The notes: generated by a model from the sequence alone, not told the origin. A stretch of DNA of 64,000 nt from Vibrio sp. CDRSL-10 TSBA (GCA_039696685.1 CP155566.1:2480001-2544000), one strand, 5' to 3'. Shown: positions 22,422-33,118, numbered from the stretch's first letter. Numbers and translations: made by a program.

Positions 22422-22460
22422 GTGACACACAAAGCCAGGCCTTGTGTGTCACGCTTTTTT
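22422..22460 (+). terminator. Strong rho-independent terminator with no known gene upstream
   Basis: An 11-base-pair perfect stem (GTGACACACAA and its complement) with a nine-base loop is followed by GC and six T. The T-run exists only on the plus strand, so it would end a rightward transcript. The nearest plus-strand gene upstream is the HIT gene, 3.3 kb away and closed by its own terminator. Confidence 0.7.
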
Positions 22461-22557
22461 CTCTCACTCGTTCAATTCCATATATACCGCGTACGAGTAT
22501 CCTGCCAGGATAATCACCCCGACATGAAACATCTTAAAAGCAGATAATTATGGATAG

Positions 22558-23697
22558 TTACAGCTGATTACCGTTGGCAATATATTGACTAGGAGACAGA
22601 CCGTAATACTGTTTGAAACGTTGACTAAAATAAGACGGGTCATTAAAGCCACATTCGAATGCGACATGGGATACTCTGATACCACTACGCAGCTGTAAGC
22701 AGGCTTGTTTCAGTCGGTAACGGGTCAGATACTCAATGAACGTTTGGTTGGTAAGCTGCTTAAAACGGCGCTGCAAACTGCGTTCAGACAAGAATAATAA
22801 ACGGGCCGCCTGCGCGGTAGAAAAGTCTGGGTCAGCAAAATGCTCACTCACCAGCCCTTCAAGTTTTGCCAACCAGTCGTGTTGAGGCGAGGTCACCTCT
22901 TGTGCCGGATCGCCACTTCCAGAATCACTCTGGATCACATCCTGAACCGCCAATGGCCACGACAACTCAACCAGATTATAGTGCGCCGAGCTAAAAATAC
23001 TCAGCTCACCGCCGGTATTTCGGGTCAGATCTGACAAAGATAATTCACTACCGTCACCACTCATAACCCGCACGCCATGCAGATAAGCACACGATAGACC
23101 GTAGTCGGCAAACCGGATAACACCCCGTCCTTCTTCAGCCTTGCACTCAATGAACAGACTCTGACCTACCGACAGCCTTTGCAAAGCGTGCGCAAAAACA
23201 GCATTCAAGATCACATCCGATCCCCACTGACGTAACTCAATCATCTCATCCGATAGGTGAATGTTGCGTTCAATACAAATCCCATAGTGCTGTAGTTCAT
23301 CCTGCCAGCAAGCTCTGACACTGATAATAATATCGATCATCCGGTATCGGGCATAGGATACACCCAGCGTGTTTCCCTGCCTTGCAGGCGAGCGACTTAA
23401 CAATGCAAGCTGGCTGTGAATGTTGGAAACGACATCAATACCGTGGGCACGGTTGTGAACGTCGGCCAACTGCGTCAGCGTTGGTCTCAGATTATCCAGC
23501 AGGTTTTCCTGCCATACCTGACGTACTTCGATTTGCTTGATGAGCTGCTGATTATGATTAAGCAGGTTTCTGTTGTCCTGACGCAGACGAGCGATTTGAC
23601 TGACCATTGCCTGCAGATGCGCTTTGCAGCCACGGTGGACCCACCACCCTATCATCATGACGCCGCCCAGCAGAAACGTTATGATGGCTAGTTTCAT
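22558..23697 (-). CDS. Membrane-anchored AraC-family regulator with kinase-like middle domain
   Basis: The 379-residue protein has an N-terminal hydrophobic segment (LAIITFLLGGVMMIGWWV) and then a coiled coil (about residues 25-65). The middle region resembles the dimerisation and ATPase parts of a histidine kinase, and the C-terminal 100 residues are an AraC/XylS double helix-turn-helix (ARLLFLSERSLQRRFKQL, HVAFECGFNDPSYFSQRF). The kinase-like part has degenerate N-box (VILNAVFAHAL), G1 (IRFADYGLS) and G2-like (NTGGELSIFSS) segments and no clear phospho-acceptor motif, so it may sense without kinase activity. Start 23697 is favoured because GGAG lies six bases upstream. Targets are unknown; feoABC and znuA are neighbours. 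Confidence 0.78.
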   Translation of the reverse strand: MKLAIITFLLGGVMMIGWWVHRGCKAHLQAMVSQIARLRQDNRNLLNHNQQLIKQIEVRQVWQENLLDNLRPTLTQLADVHNRAHGIDVVSNIHSQLALLSRSPARQGNTLGVSYARYRMIDIIISVRACWQDELQHYGICIERNIHLSDEMIELRQWGSDVILNAVFAHALQRLSVGQSLFIECKAEEGRGVIRFADYGLSCAYLHGVRVMSGDGSELSLSDLTRNTGGELSIFSSAHYNLVELSWPLAVQDVIQSDSGSGDPAQEVTSPQHDWLAKLEGLVSEHFADPDFSTAQAARLLFLSERSLQRRFKQLTNQTFIEYLTRYRLKQACLQLRSGIRVSHVAFECGFNDPSYFSQRFKQYYGLSPSQYIANGNQL

Positions 23698-23860
23698 TAT
23701 CATCTCCTACGCCGAGAACAATCACTATGCCGGGTATTCGAGCGCCGGCAAGTTTAACTTTAATTAGAGTATTTCATCTAATTTTCTGCCCAACTTTATT
23801 TAAAGCGTACAAAATGCGCTAAATAACGACTTCACCATTCGCATCACATATTCAGAAACA

Positions 23861-23884
23861 AAAAAAGCCAGCGGATGCTGGCTT
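23861..23884 (-). terminator. Rho-independent terminator after znuA
   Basis: The hairpin GCCAGC-ATCC-GCTGGC is followed by seven T on the minus strand. It lies 22 bases after the restored znuA stop. Confidence 0.9.
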
Positions 23885-23905
23885 TCGAATCAGAGCACTA
23901 AATAA

Positions 23906-24920
23906 TTACTGCACTAAACATTGATAGAAGCTATCACTAAGCAGATGCAGGAACGTGAAATAGCTGCCCTGCTCAATCTTCACTTCAGTCCCCAGAGGGT
24001 CAAGAAACACCAATTTTCGCTTTACTGCCTCTGACAACCGTATCAATCACCGCAGGCTGAAACTGTGGTTCTGCAAACACACACTTTGCCTGATTATCAG
24101 CCAGAGACTGGCGGATACGGATCAGGGTTTTTGCGCCAGGCTTACGATCAGGACTGACCGTAAAGTGGCCCATGTTATTCAGGCCATAACGGTGTTCGAA
24201 GTAACTATAACCCTCATGGAACACATAATAAGGTACGGATTGCACTGCGTAGAGCTGAGAGCGGATTTCGCTGTCAGTCTCATCAGCCTGCTTGATAAAG
24301 CGCGCCAGGTTTTTGCGGTACAGGTCCGTGTGTTGCGGGTCCGTCTCCTCCAGGCGCTGAGCGATAACTCCGGCCGCTTGTTTAGCCTGCTCGACATTCA
24401 GCCAGAAGTGCGGATCATGAGAACCGTGCTCATGATGATGTCCTTCATGTTCTTCATGTTCTTCATCGTCGTGGTCATCATGATGGGCAACGTGCTCATC
24501 GTGATGGTCATGATCAGCATGATCGCCGTCGTTATGGTCATCGTTGTTCGCATGGTCGCCATGTTCTTCATGGTCGTCATGCTCTTCCCCTTCTCCGTAT
24601 GCTCGCAGGACCAGTTGAGGTGATTTTTCCAGTGTCAGCACGTTACTATGACTGGCCAGAGCGCGATCAAGGAAGGGTTCCAGGTCTTCTCCGAACCAGA
24701 TAATCAGGTCGGCACTATGAATCCGCTTTACATCTGAGGGACGAAGCGCATAATCGTGCGGTGAAGCATTCGCTGGTAACAACACATCAGGTTCAGCCAC
24801 ACCGGCTGTCAGCTCATGGGTAATCATCTGAATCGGTTTAATACTGGTCAGTATATTGGCCGCCAAAGCAGAATTTGAAGCAGCCGCAAGCGCGGTTAGT
24901 AAGGCAATTCTGGGTAGCAT
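23906..24920 (-). CDS. znuA: ZnuA zinc-binding periplasmic protein (frameshifted at C-terminus)
   Basis: ZnuA is the periplasmic zinc receptor of the ZnuABC transporter. A signal peptide (MLPRIALLTALAAASNSALA) is followed by the cluster A-I substrate-binding fold with zinc-ligand His in NASPHDYALRPSD. A very long His/Asp/Glu-rich loop spans about residues 115-170, and further ligands lie in HDPHFWLNVEQ and FHEGYSYFEHRYG. At 24005-24007 an extra base (GTTTC on the coding strand) creates an early stop after KIGVS. Removing it continues with LDPLGTEVKIEQGSYF and ends at 23906, for 337 residues. The gene diverges from znuCB across a Zur box. Confidence 0.94.
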
Positions 24921-24960
24921 GAGGATGTTGTCTCCGAGCGATAGCGTTATTAGTTCATGA

Positions 24961-24977
24961 ATGTTACATTATAACAT
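24961..24977. promoter_or_regulatory. Zur box between znuA and znuCB
   Basis: The near-perfect palindrome ATGTTACATTATAACAT matches the gammaproteobacterial Zur operator (core GTTATA-N-TATAAC). It sits in the 85-base divergent gap and can control both znuA and znuCB. It contains the upstream in-frame ATG of the znuC frame, which is an argument against that start. Confidence 0.85.
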
Positions 24978-25005
24978 CACCACTTTGCAAATGAGTTCCT
25001 CTTCC

Positions 25006-25794
25006 ATGTCACCGCTTATTGAATTACAAGACATTCGCGTTGCTTTTAACCAACGCCAGGTCCTGGATAATGTCAGCCTCGCCCTTACCCGCGGTAAGAT
25101 CACTACGCTGATTGGTCCCAACGGTGCAGGCAAGTCGACCCTGGTGCGTGTGCTGCTCGGTCTGCATGCGCCGGATTCAGGCCAGATCAAGCGCGCCAAA
25201 AACCTGCGTATCGGTTACGTGCCGCAAAAACTGAAACTCAACGATACCCTGCCGTTAACCGTAAAGCGTTTTCTGCAACTGGCGGGGAAATACAGTAAAC
25301 AAGAACTGATTGAGGCTTTGCGTCTGGTTGGCGCCGAGCATTTGCTGCTCAATGATATGCACAAGCTGTCCGGCGGTGAAAGCCAGCGCATTCTGATTGC
25401 ACGAGCTCTGCTGCGTCGTCCGGATCTGCTGGTCCTGGATGAACCGGCGCAAGGGGTTGATGTGCAGGGACAGATAGATCTGTATGATCTGATTGACACC
25501 ATTCGCCAGCGTTTTGGCTGTAGTGTGTTTATGGTTTCCCATGATTTGCATCTGGTAATGGCTAAAACCGATAACGTTATCTGTCTGCATCATCACATCT
25601 GTTGCTCAGGCACTCCGGCTGCAATTACCCAGCATCCGAATTACATTGCCTTATTCGGACAACCAAGCCGCGAAGCGCTGGCGTTTTACCATCACGATCA
25701 CGAGCACCATCATCATGATTTAGCCGGGCAGCCAGTAAAAGGCGATGCCCAGGATTGTTCTCATCATTCACATGGTCACCATCAACATGATTGA
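25006..25794 (+). CDS. znuC: ZnuC zinc transporter ATPase
   Basis: This 262-residue ABC ATPase has Walker [11 protein letters not shown], the signature [10 protein letters not shown], Walker B LLVLDEP and the H-loop [10 protein letters not shown]. It powers Zn(II) import with ZnuA and ZnuB. The C-terminal tail is rich in His ([20 protein letters not shown]) and may bind zinc on the cytoplasmic side. I chose the ATG at 25006 ([10 protein letters not shown]) because it aligns with family starts; ATGs at 24961 and 24991 are in frame but one lies in the Zur box and neither has a clear ribosome binding site. The stop overlaps the znuB start by 8 bases. Confidence 0.94.
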   Translation: MSPLIELQDIRVAFNQRQVLDNVSLALTRGKITTLIGPNGAGKSTLVRVLLGLHAPDSGQIKRAKNLRIGYVPQKLKLNDTLPLTVKRFLQLAGKYSKQELIEALRLVGAEHLLLNDMHKLSGGESQRILIARALLRRPDLLVLDEPAQGVDVQGQIDLYDLIDTIRQRFGCSVFMVSHDLHLVMAKTDNVICLHHHICCSGTPAAITQHPNYIALFGQPSREALAFYHHDHEHHHHDLAGQPVKGDAQDCSHHSHGHHQHD

Positions 25795-26570
25795 ATTTCT
25801 GTTACCTTCGATTATCGCCGGGATTGGTATTGCCCTGATCGCCGGCCCGCTTGGCTCTTTTATCGTCTGGCGCCGTATGGCTTATTTTGGCGACACGCTG
25901 GCTCACTCTTCCCTGCTGGGACTGGCGCTGGGCTTTCTGCTCGATATCAACCTTTACCTCGCGCTACTGGTGTGCTGTCTTGGCCTAGCGGTGATTCTTG
26001 TGGCGATGCAAAAGCAAAAGCTGATTGCCACCGATACCCTGCTCGGCATCCTCGCGCATAGTGCGTTATCGCTCGGTCTGATTGCCGTCAGCTTCCTCGA
26101 CAATGTCCGCATCGATTTGATGAGCTATCTGTTTGGTGACCTGCTCTCCGTCAGCCCGTCCGATCTGATCTTTATCTGGAGTGGTGTGATTGCCGTGGGT
26201 ATTGCGGTATTTCTGTTCTGGCGCCCGCTGCTGTCGAGCAGTATCAACGAAGAAACTGGCATCGGTGGAAGGGACCAATACCGACTTGATGCAACTGATT
26301 CTGATGCTGCTGATTGGTCTGGTGATTGCGGTCGGTATGAAGTTTGTCGGCGCACTGATCATGACGTCATTGATGATTATTCCGGCGGCCACCGCGCGCC
26401 GCATTGCCAAAACACCGGAACAGATGGCGGCCATGGCATCGGCTATTGGTATGATTTGCGTGTTATCCGGTTTGTCACTGTCATGGCATTTCGATACGCC
26501 GGCTGGCCCTTCTGTCGTGGTCAGCGCGACCACCATGTTCATTCTGAGCCATTTTTTCAAGCGTACCTGA
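25787..26570 (+). CDS. znuB: ZnuB zinc transporter permease (frameshifted)
   Basis: ZnuB is the membrane permease of ZnuABC, of the ABC-3 family, with multiple hydrophobic helices and the loop [18 protein letters not shown]. The ATG at 25787 overlaps the end of znuC. An extra base at 26253-26255 (GAAAC, i.e. GTTTC on the other strand) breaks the frame. Its removal joins SINEE to [16 protein letters not shown] and gives 260 residues ending [10 protein letters not shown]. This is the normal Vibrio ZnuB length, so the break is probably an error. Confidence 0.93.
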
Positions 26571-26707
26571 TAGGTTGGATGAATTCCGAAACTCGCTGAG
26601 TTATTCGTCATTCGTCAGGTAATGCGGACAGGCTTAAACAACAAGTCTCCGCATTCAACACGGTCTGCCCTTCCTACTGGCAGCGGATAAAAACTGGCAG
26701 CGATAAA

Positions 26708-26732
26708 AAAACCCGGGAAATCCCGGGTTTTC
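26708..26732. terminator. Bidirectional terminator between znuB and sucD
   Basis: An AAACCCGGGA/TCCCGGGTTT hairpin with flanking A and T runs serves the converging znuCB and sdh-suc transcripts. Confidence 0.9.
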
Positions 26733-26749
26733 TCTATTCGCACAGCGAA

Positions 26750-27622
26750 TTACCAGCCAGTCACTTCACGCAGTGCTGAACCGATATCTGCCAGGCTTTT
26801 CACTGTTTTCACGCCTGCTGATTCCAGTGCCGCAAACTTCTCGTCTGCCGTACCTTTACCACCAGAGATGATTGCACCGGCGTGGCCCATGCGCTTGCCC
26901 GGAGGAGCAGTCACACCCGCAATGTAAGAAACAACCGGTTTGGTTACGTTCTCTTTGATGAACGCCGCCGCTTCTTCTTCCGCAGTACCACCGATTTCAC
27001 CGATCATAACGATCGCTTCAGTTTCCGGATCTTCCTGGAATAGTTTCAGGATATCGATGAAGTTAGAACCCGGAATCGGGTCGCCACCGATACCAACACA
27101 GCTTGATTGACCAAAGCCTTCATCAGTGGTCTGTTTTACTGCTTCATAAGTCAGTGTACCTGAACGAGAGACGATGCCGACTTTACCTTTACGGTGAATG
27201 TGGCCAGGCATGATACCAATCTTACACTCATCCGGAGTGATAACACCCGGACAGTTAGGACCGATCATACGTACGCCGGTTTCTTCCAGTTTCACTTTCA
27301 CGTCAATCATATCCGTTGTCGGGATACCTTCAGTGATAGTGACGATAAGCTGGATGCCCGCATCAATCGCTTCCAGAATCGCATCTTTACAGAAAGGTGC
27401 TGGTACGTAGATAACGGTTGCAGTTGCACCTGTTGCTTCTACTGCTTCACGAACGGTGTTGAACACTGGCAGACCCAGATGTGTTTGACCGCCTTTACCC
27501 GGAGAAACACCGCCGACCATTTGCGTGCCGTAAGCGATCGCCTGTTCTGAGTGGAAGGTACCCTGTCCGCCGGTAAAACCCTGACAGATTACTTTGGTGT
27601 CTTTGTTAATTAATACAGACAT
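26750..27622 (-). CDS. sucD: Succinyl-CoA synthetase alpha subunit
   Basis: SucD binds CoA and carries the catalytic phosphohistidine of succinyl-CoA synthetase in the TCA cycle. The intact 290-residue protein shows the CoA-binding Rossmann start ([18 protein letters not shown]), [10 protein letters not shown] and the active-site [10 protein letters not shown]. Its start overlaps the sucC stop (TAATG), so alpha and beta are translationally coupled. It is the last gene of the sdhCDAB-sucABCD cluster. Confidence 0.97.
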   Translation of the reverse strand: MSVLINKDTKVICQGFTGGQGTFHSEQAIAYGTQMVGGVSPGKGGQTHLGLPVFNTVREAVEATGATATVIYVPAPFCKDAILEAIDAGIQLIVTITEGIPTTDMIDVKVKLEETGVRMIGPNCPGVITPDECKIGIMPGHIHRKGKVGIVSRSGTLTYEAVKQTTDEGFGQSSCVGIGGDPIPGSNFIDILKLFQEDPETEAIVMIGEIGGTAEEEAAAFIKENVTKPVVSYIAGVTAPPGKRMGHAGAIISGGKGTADEKFAALESAGVKTVKSLADIGSALREVTGW

Positions 27623-28788
27623 TATTTGCCCTCCGCTGCAGCAACAACTTTCTGCGCTGCGTCAGTAAGCGACTCAGCTGCAATGATATCCAGACCTGAC
27701 TTAGCCAGTACTTCGCGGCCCAGGTCCGCGTTAGTGCCTTCAAGGCGAACGACAACAGGTACAGTTACGCCGACCTCTTTAACAGCACCGATGATGCCTT
27801 CTGCGATCATGTCACAACGTACGATACCGCCGAAGATGTTAACCAGTACGGCTTTTACATTGTCATCAGACAGGATAATCTTGAACGCTTCTGCAACGCG
27901 TTCTTTAGTTGCGCCGCCGCCGACATCCAGGAAGTTCGCTGGTTTGCCGCCGTGCAGGTTGACGATGTCCATGGTACCCATTGCCAGACCGGCACCGTTT
28001 ACCATACAACCTACGTTACCATCCAGAGCAACATAGTTCAGTTCCCATTGCGCTGCGTGCGCTTCACGGGCATCTTCTTGTGAAGGATCGTGCATTTCAC
28101 GCAGTTTTGGCTGACGGTACAGTGCGTTGGAGTCGATGTTGATCTTACCATCCAGACACAGCAGGTTACCTTCACCGGTCAGAACCAGAGGGTTGATCTC
28201 CAGCAGAGCCAGGTCGTACTGAGCGAACATCTGGCCCAAGCCCATGAAAATTTTAACGAACTGTTTGATCTGATCGCCTTGCAGGCCCAGTTTGAATGCC
28301 AGTTCGCGGCCTTGGTATGCCTGAGGGCCAACCAATGGGTCAATCGCTGCTTTGTGAATCAGTTCCGGAGTCTCTTCCGCAACTTTCTCGATTTCCACAC
28401 CACCTTCAGTTGATGCCATGAAAACGATACGACGGGTCGAACGGTCAACAACAGCACCGAGGTACAGTTCGTTGGCAATGTTTGACGCTTCTTCTACCAG
28501 GATCTTAGTCACTGGCTGACCATTCGCATCTGTCTGGTAAGTGACCAGGTTTTTACCCAGCCATTTCTGTGCAAATTCTTTGACACCTTCTTTGGTGTCG
28601 TGCAGTTCTACACCGCCCGCTTTACCGCGGCCACCAGCGTGAACCTGACATTTAACAACTTTTTTTGCCGTCGAAATACGGCCAGCCGCTTCAAAAGCTT
28701 CCTGTGGCGTATCACATGCATAGCCTTCTGGCACAGGCAAACCGAATTCTGCAAACAGCTGTTTGGCTTGGTATTCATGCAAATTCAT
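27622..28788 (-). CDS. sucC: Succinyl-CoA synthetase beta subunit
   Basis: This intact 388-residue subunit has the N-terminal ATP-grasp domain ([35 protein letters not shown]) and a C-terminal CoA-ligase domain ([16 protein letters not shown]). With SucD it makes succinate and ATP (or GTP) from succinyl-CoA. It lies 195 bases after sucB, a gap that contains a stable hairpin but no gene. Confidence 0.97.
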   Translation of the reverse strand: MNLHEYQAKQLFAEFGLPVPEGYACDTPQEAFEAAGRISTAKKVVKCQVHAGGRGKAGGVELHDTKEGVKEFAQKWLGKNLVTYQTDANGQPVTKILVEEASNIANELYLGAVVDRSTRRIVFMASTEGGVEIEKVAEETPELIHKAAIDPLVGPQAYQGRELAFKLGLQGDQIKQFVKIFMGLGQMFAQYDLALLEINPLVLTGEGNLLCLDGKINIDSNALYRQPKLREMHDPSQEDAREAHAAQWELNYVALDGNVGCMVNGAGLAMGTMDIVNLHGGKPANFLDVGGGATKERVAEAFKIILSDDNVKAVLVNIFGGIVRCDMIAEGIIGAVKEVGVTVPVVVRLEGTNADLGREVLAKSGLDIIAAESLTDAAQKVVAAAEGK

Positions 28789-28942
28789 TGTTCTATTCCG
28801 TTTGTTCTTCCCTTAAGGGACTTATAATTTCCATGACGCGTTCACAGTGACTGTCGCGCGTCTGTAGGGTCTTCTCAAATAAACTGCGCAAGACAGTTCA
28901 TATGAAGGCCGGACGTTGAGCAGTCTAGCCTTAGCCGCAATC

Positions 28943-28975
28943 AAACGTCTAGCTATCTGCGATAACTAGACGTTT
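28943..28975 (-). other. Stable hairpin in the sucB-sucC gap
   Basis: AAACGTCTAG and its complement form the ends of a near-perfect stem of about 13 base pairs with one bulged mismatch and a short loop. The tail on the minus strand is only weakly T-rich, so it looks more like an RNA-processing or stabilising element than a full terminator. A third copy of AAACGTCTA overlaps the sucB stop at 28985-28993. Confidence 0.6.
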
Positions 28976-28983
28976 CAGCGATA

Positions 28984-30192
28984 TTAAACGTCTAACAGGA
29001 GACGTGTTGGGTCTTCCAGCAACTCTTTGATGGTTACCAGGAAACCAACCGACTCACGACCGTCGATTAAACGGTGGTCGTAAGACAGCGCCAGATACAT
29101 CATTGGCAGGATTTCAATCTTGCCGTCAACAACCATGGCACGGTCCTGGATTTTGTGCATACCCAGAATAGCCGCTTGTGGCGGGTTGATGATTGGCGTT
29201 GACATCAGGGAACCAAACACACCACCGTTGGTGATAGTGAAGTTACCGCCAGTCAGTTCGTCAACCGTCAGTTTGCCGTCACGACCTTTCACTGCCAACT
29301 CTTTGATGCCTTTTTCGATCTGAGCCATACCCAGTGTATCTGAGTCTTTCAGTACCGGAGTCACCAAGCCACGTGGCGTAGAAACCGCGATGCTGATATC
29401 GAAGAAATTGTGGTAAACAATCTCGTCGCCGTCGATTGACGCATTTACTTCAGGGAAACGTTTCAGCGCTTCGGTCACCGCTTTGACGTAGAAAGACATG
29501 AAGCCCAGACGGATGCCGTGTTTCTTCTCAAACACATCCTGGTACTGCTTACGCAGATCCATGATAGGTTTCATGTTGACTTCGTTAAACGTTGTCAGCA
29601 TAGCAGTGCTGTTCTTCGCTTCCAGCAGACGCTCAGCCACACGCTTACGCAGACGGGTCATAGGAACGCGTTTCTCACTGCGTGCTGCAACCGGAGCCTG
29701 TACAGGTGCTTCTTGTGCTGCCTGAGGCGCTTTCTTATCAGCCGCCAGGAAGGCTTCGATGTCTTCGCGAGTGATGCGACCACCAACACCGGTGCCTTTC
29801 ACCTGAGACGCTTCCAGGTTGTGTTCAGCCAGCAGACGGCGAACCGCCGGGCTCAGTGCATCATTGCTCTCTTCAGTCAGTGTCGCTTTATGGCGTTTGT
29901 CTGGTGAAGATTCGCTTGCACTGGTGGTGTCTTTAGTCGGCTCACCGGCAACCGCGCCTTTTTTGATGCGAGCCAGCAGCTGCTTAGACAGTACGGTCGA
30001 GCCTTCATCTTCCAGAATCGCTTCCAGCACGCCATCTTCAGGAGCCGGAACTTCCAGTACTACTTTGTCGGTTTCAATTTCTACAATCACTTCATCGCGT
30101 GCAACGACATCACCTGGTTGTTTGTGCCATGTCGCAACGGTCGCGTCTGCTACTGATTCAGGTAAATCTGGAACCAGAATTTCAACTGTCAT
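28984..30192 (-). CDS. sucB: Dihydrolipoyl succinyltransferase, E2 of 2-oxoglutarate dehydrogenase
   Basis: This intact 402-residue E2 component has an N-terminal lipoyl domain with the lipoylated Lys43 in [11 protein letters not shown] peripheral subunit-binding domain ([20 protein letters not shown]) and the catalytic domain follow, with the active-site motif DHRLIDGRE near the C-terminus. It forms the core of the 2-oxoglutarate dehydrogenase complex with SucA and the shared Lpd. It starts 28 bases after sucA. Confidence 0.97.
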   Translation of the reverse strand: MTVEILVPDLPESVADATVATWHKQPGDVVARDEVIVEIETDKVVLEVPAPEDGVLEAILEDEGSTVLSKQLLARIKKGAVAGEPTKDTTSASESSPDKRHKATLTEESNDALSPAVRRLLAEHNLEASQVKGTGVGGRITREDIEAFLAADKKAPQAAQEAPVQAPVAARSEKRVPMTRLRKRVAERLLEAKNSTAMLTTFNEVNMKPIMDLRKQYQDVFEKKHGIRLGFMSFYVKAVTEALKRFPEVNASIDGDEIVYHNFFDISIAVSTPRGLVTPVLKDSDTLGMAQIEKGIKELAVKGRDGKLTVDELTGGNFTITNGGVFGSLMSTPIINPPQAAILGMHKIQDRAMVVDGKIEILPMMYLALSYDHRLIDGRESVGFLVTIKELLEDPTRLLLDV

Positions 30193-30220
30193 ATCTGTGT
30201 CTTCCTTTTAGTTCTAGTTC

Positions 30221-33033
30221 TTAAGCTAGGGTCAGAGCGTCTTCAACCAACGCTTTCTGTTGTTTCAAGTGTACCGACATGTAACCTACTGCTGGTGAGG
30301 CAGAAGCAGGACGGCCTGCATATTTCAGATCCGCACCAGCTGGGATGGCTGCGCGGAAGTTGTGCTGGCTAGAGTACCAGGCGCCTTGGTTTTGCGGCTC
30401 TTCCTGACACCAAACATAGTCCACCACATTGGTGTACTGGGCGATAGCAGCCTGTACTTCTTCAATCGGGAATGGGTACAGCTGTTCGATACGTACAATC
30501 GCAACGTCTTCCTGCTCGTTGCTGCGGCGCTGTTCCAACAGGTCGTAGTAAACCTTACCTGAACAGAACACCACGCGTTTCACCTTGGCAGGATCCAGGG
30601 TGTCGATTTCCGGAATCGCGGCCTGGAATGCTCCTTCAGCCAGATCTTCCATGCTGGAAATACACAGCGGATGACGCAGCAGCGATTTCGGTGACATCAC
30701 GATCAGCGGACGACGCATCTTACGCACCACCTGACGACGCAGCATGTGGTAAACCTGAGCCGGAGTCGACGGTACAACAACCTGCATGTTCTGCTCAGCA
30801 CACAACTGCAAGTAACGCTCCAGACGAGCTGACGAGTGCTCTGGGCCCTGACCTTCATAACCGTGTGGCAGCAGCATAGTCAGGCCGCACAAACGTCCCC
30901 ACTTCTGCTCGCCGGAAGAGATGAACTGGTCAACAACCACCTGAGCTCCGTTGGCAAAGTCACCAAACTGCGCTTCCCAGATAGTCAGGCCGCCTGGTTC
31001 TGCTGTGGCATAACCATATTCGAACGCCAGTACGGCTTCTTCTGACAGAAACCGAGTCGATCACTTCGAACGGACCCTGGTTGTCGTGAATGTTGCTCAG
31101 CGGGATGTAAGTGCTGGCATCACCCTGGTTGTGCAGAACTGAATGACGGTGGAAGAAGGTACCACGACCTGAATCCTGACCGGAGATACGGATACGTTTG
31201 CCGTGATCCACCAGAGTAGCGTACGCCAGTGTTTCCGCCATACCCCAGTCGAGCATTTTCTCACCGGAAAGCATCGCGCGACGGTCGTTGTAGATTTTAT
31301 CGACCCGGCTTTGCAGCTTGTGGCTTTCAGGATACTGACAAACGCGCTGACCCAGTTCTTGCAGACGATCAAGCGGGTATTGGTTGTCCCACTCTTCATT
31401 CCACTCATGGCCCAGGTATGGTGACCAGTCAACCGAATGCATCGTCATCGGACGCCACTCTTTCACCACAACTTCGCCACGGTCCAGAGCATCACGATAT
31501 TCATTCACCAACTGAGTCGCGGTTTCGATATCGCTTTCTTTACGGTCGATCAGCACATCCGCGTACAGCTTACGTGGTGTCGGATGCTTTTTGATTTTCT
31601 GATACATCAGAGGCTGAGTCGCATTTGGCTCATCCGCTTCGTTGTGACCATGACGGCGGTAACATACCAGGTCAATCACTACGTCGCGTTTGAACTCATT
31701 ACGATAATCCAGCGCCAGACGGGTGACGAAAGCAACCGCTTCCGGATCATCCGAGTTAACGTGGAAAATCGGCGCCTGAACCATCTTCGCAATGTCCGTA
31801 CAGTACATGGTCGAGCGAGTATCACGAGGGTTGGAGGTAGTAAAGCCGACCTGGTTATTCACCACGATGCGAACCGTACCGCCCACGCAGTAACCGCGCG
31901 CCAGAGACATGTTGAAGGTTTCAGCCACGACACCCTGACCGGCAACAGCAGAGTCACCGTGGATGGTAATTGGCAGAACTTTGCTGCCGTCATCGTCGCC
32001 GAGACGATCTTGGCGAGCTCGTACCGAGCCCATAACCACAGGGTTGACGATTTCCAGGTGTGACGGGTTGAATGCCAGTGCTAAATGCACATCACCACCA
32101 GGCGTTGCAAAGTCAGCCGAGAAACCCTGGTGATATTTCACATCACCTGTACCCCAGGTTTCGTCATGCTTACCCGCAAACTCATCAAACAGGTCCTGCG
32201 GTTTCTTACCCAGAAACGTTGACCAGCATATTCAGACGGCCACGGTGCGCCATACCGATGACCACTTCACGCATACCGGTTTTACCCGCATGACGAATCA
32301 GTTCTTTGGTCATTGGAATCATCGCGTCGCCACCTTCCAGAGAGAAACGCTTCGCACCTGGGAATTTTGCACCCAGATAGCGTTCCAGACCTTCAGCTGC
32401 GGTCAATTCTTCAAGGAAAGTTTGCTTTTCATCCAGAGTGAACGACGGCTGTCCGACTACAGGCTCAAGACGTTGCTGAATCCAACGTTTTTGCTCTGTG
32501 TCCGTCATGTGCATGTATTCTGCACCAACCGAGCCACAATAGATGTTGTTGAGAGATTGATAGATGTCTTTCAGACGCATGGTTTCTTTGCCGACTGCAA
32601 ATGAACCTACGTTGAAAGTTTCTTCCATATCTTCGGCAGTCAAGCTGTGGAAAGAAGGGTCTAATTCCGCCACAGGTGGGCGTTTCCACAATCCGAGAGG
32701 GTCCAATTGTGCTGCTTCGTGTCCGCGGAAGCGGTACGCATTAATCAGCTGCAGGACTTTTACTTGTTTTGCATCGACTTCAGGATCACTGACTTGGACA
32801 CTGTAATGCTTTGTTTCTTGAGCGAGTCGTCTGAAGTAGTCACGGACACGTGAATGCGGTTGTTCTACCACACTGTCGGGTTGCGCAGGCAGCCCTTCAA
32901 AAACACGTTTCCACTCCTCACTTACCAGATCGGGATCACTTAGATACAGTTCGTAGAGGTCCTCTACGTAAGTTGCATTGGCGCCAGCCAAGTGTGAAGA
33001 CTCGAGCCATGCCTTCATCACGCCGTTGTGCAT
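30221..33033 (-). CDS. sucA: 2-oxoglutarate dehydrogenase E1 (two frameshifts)
   Basis: SucA is the thiamine-diphosphate E1 that decarboxylates 2-oxoglutarate. The N-terminal segment (MHNGVMKAWLESSHLAG, FEGLPAQPDSV), the ThDP-binding middle part (HGDSAVAGQGVVAETFNMS, RRHGHNEADEP) and the C-terminal transketolase-like part (LPHGYEGQGPEHSSARLERYL) are all present. They lie in three frames because of extra bases in GTTTC (coding strand) at 32214-32216 and 31049-31051. Removing both gives 936 residues, close to E. coli (933). With two hits in one TCA-cycle gene, sequence error is far more likely than real loss. Confidence 0.95.
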
Positions 33034-33091
33034 TATTTTCCCTTAACCAGTAGTTTTCACGTTTGCTCCGGTCTACGCCGAGCTAATAAAC

Positions 33092-33109
33092 GCAGGCCCG
33101 AAGGCCTGC
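33092..33109 (-). other. UUCG-capped hairpin between sdhB and sucA
   Basis: GCAGGCC-TTCG-GGCCTGC on the minus strand is a perfect 7-base-pair stem with an extra-stable tetraloop, followed by GTTTATTAG. It may act as a partial terminator or protect the 3' end of sdhCDAB mRNA and so tune sucABCD expression. Confidence 0.65.
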
Positions 33110-33118
33110 AATTTTTAT

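Noticed and set aside
22088..22513. 141-codon plus-strand open frame between feoA and the AraC-type gene
   Set aside because: It has no recognisable family or ribosome binding site and runs through a strong terminator hairpin. I kept the region as unassigned.
24961..25005. Upstream ATGs at 24961 and 24991 as starts of znuC
   Set aside because: The first lies within the Zur operator, and both add residues before the conserved start with no clear ribosome binding site.
33092..33109. Hairpin between sdhB and sucA as a full terminator
   Set aside because: The T tail is interrupted, and sdh-suc genes are usually cotranscribed, so I list it as a hairpin of unknown strength.
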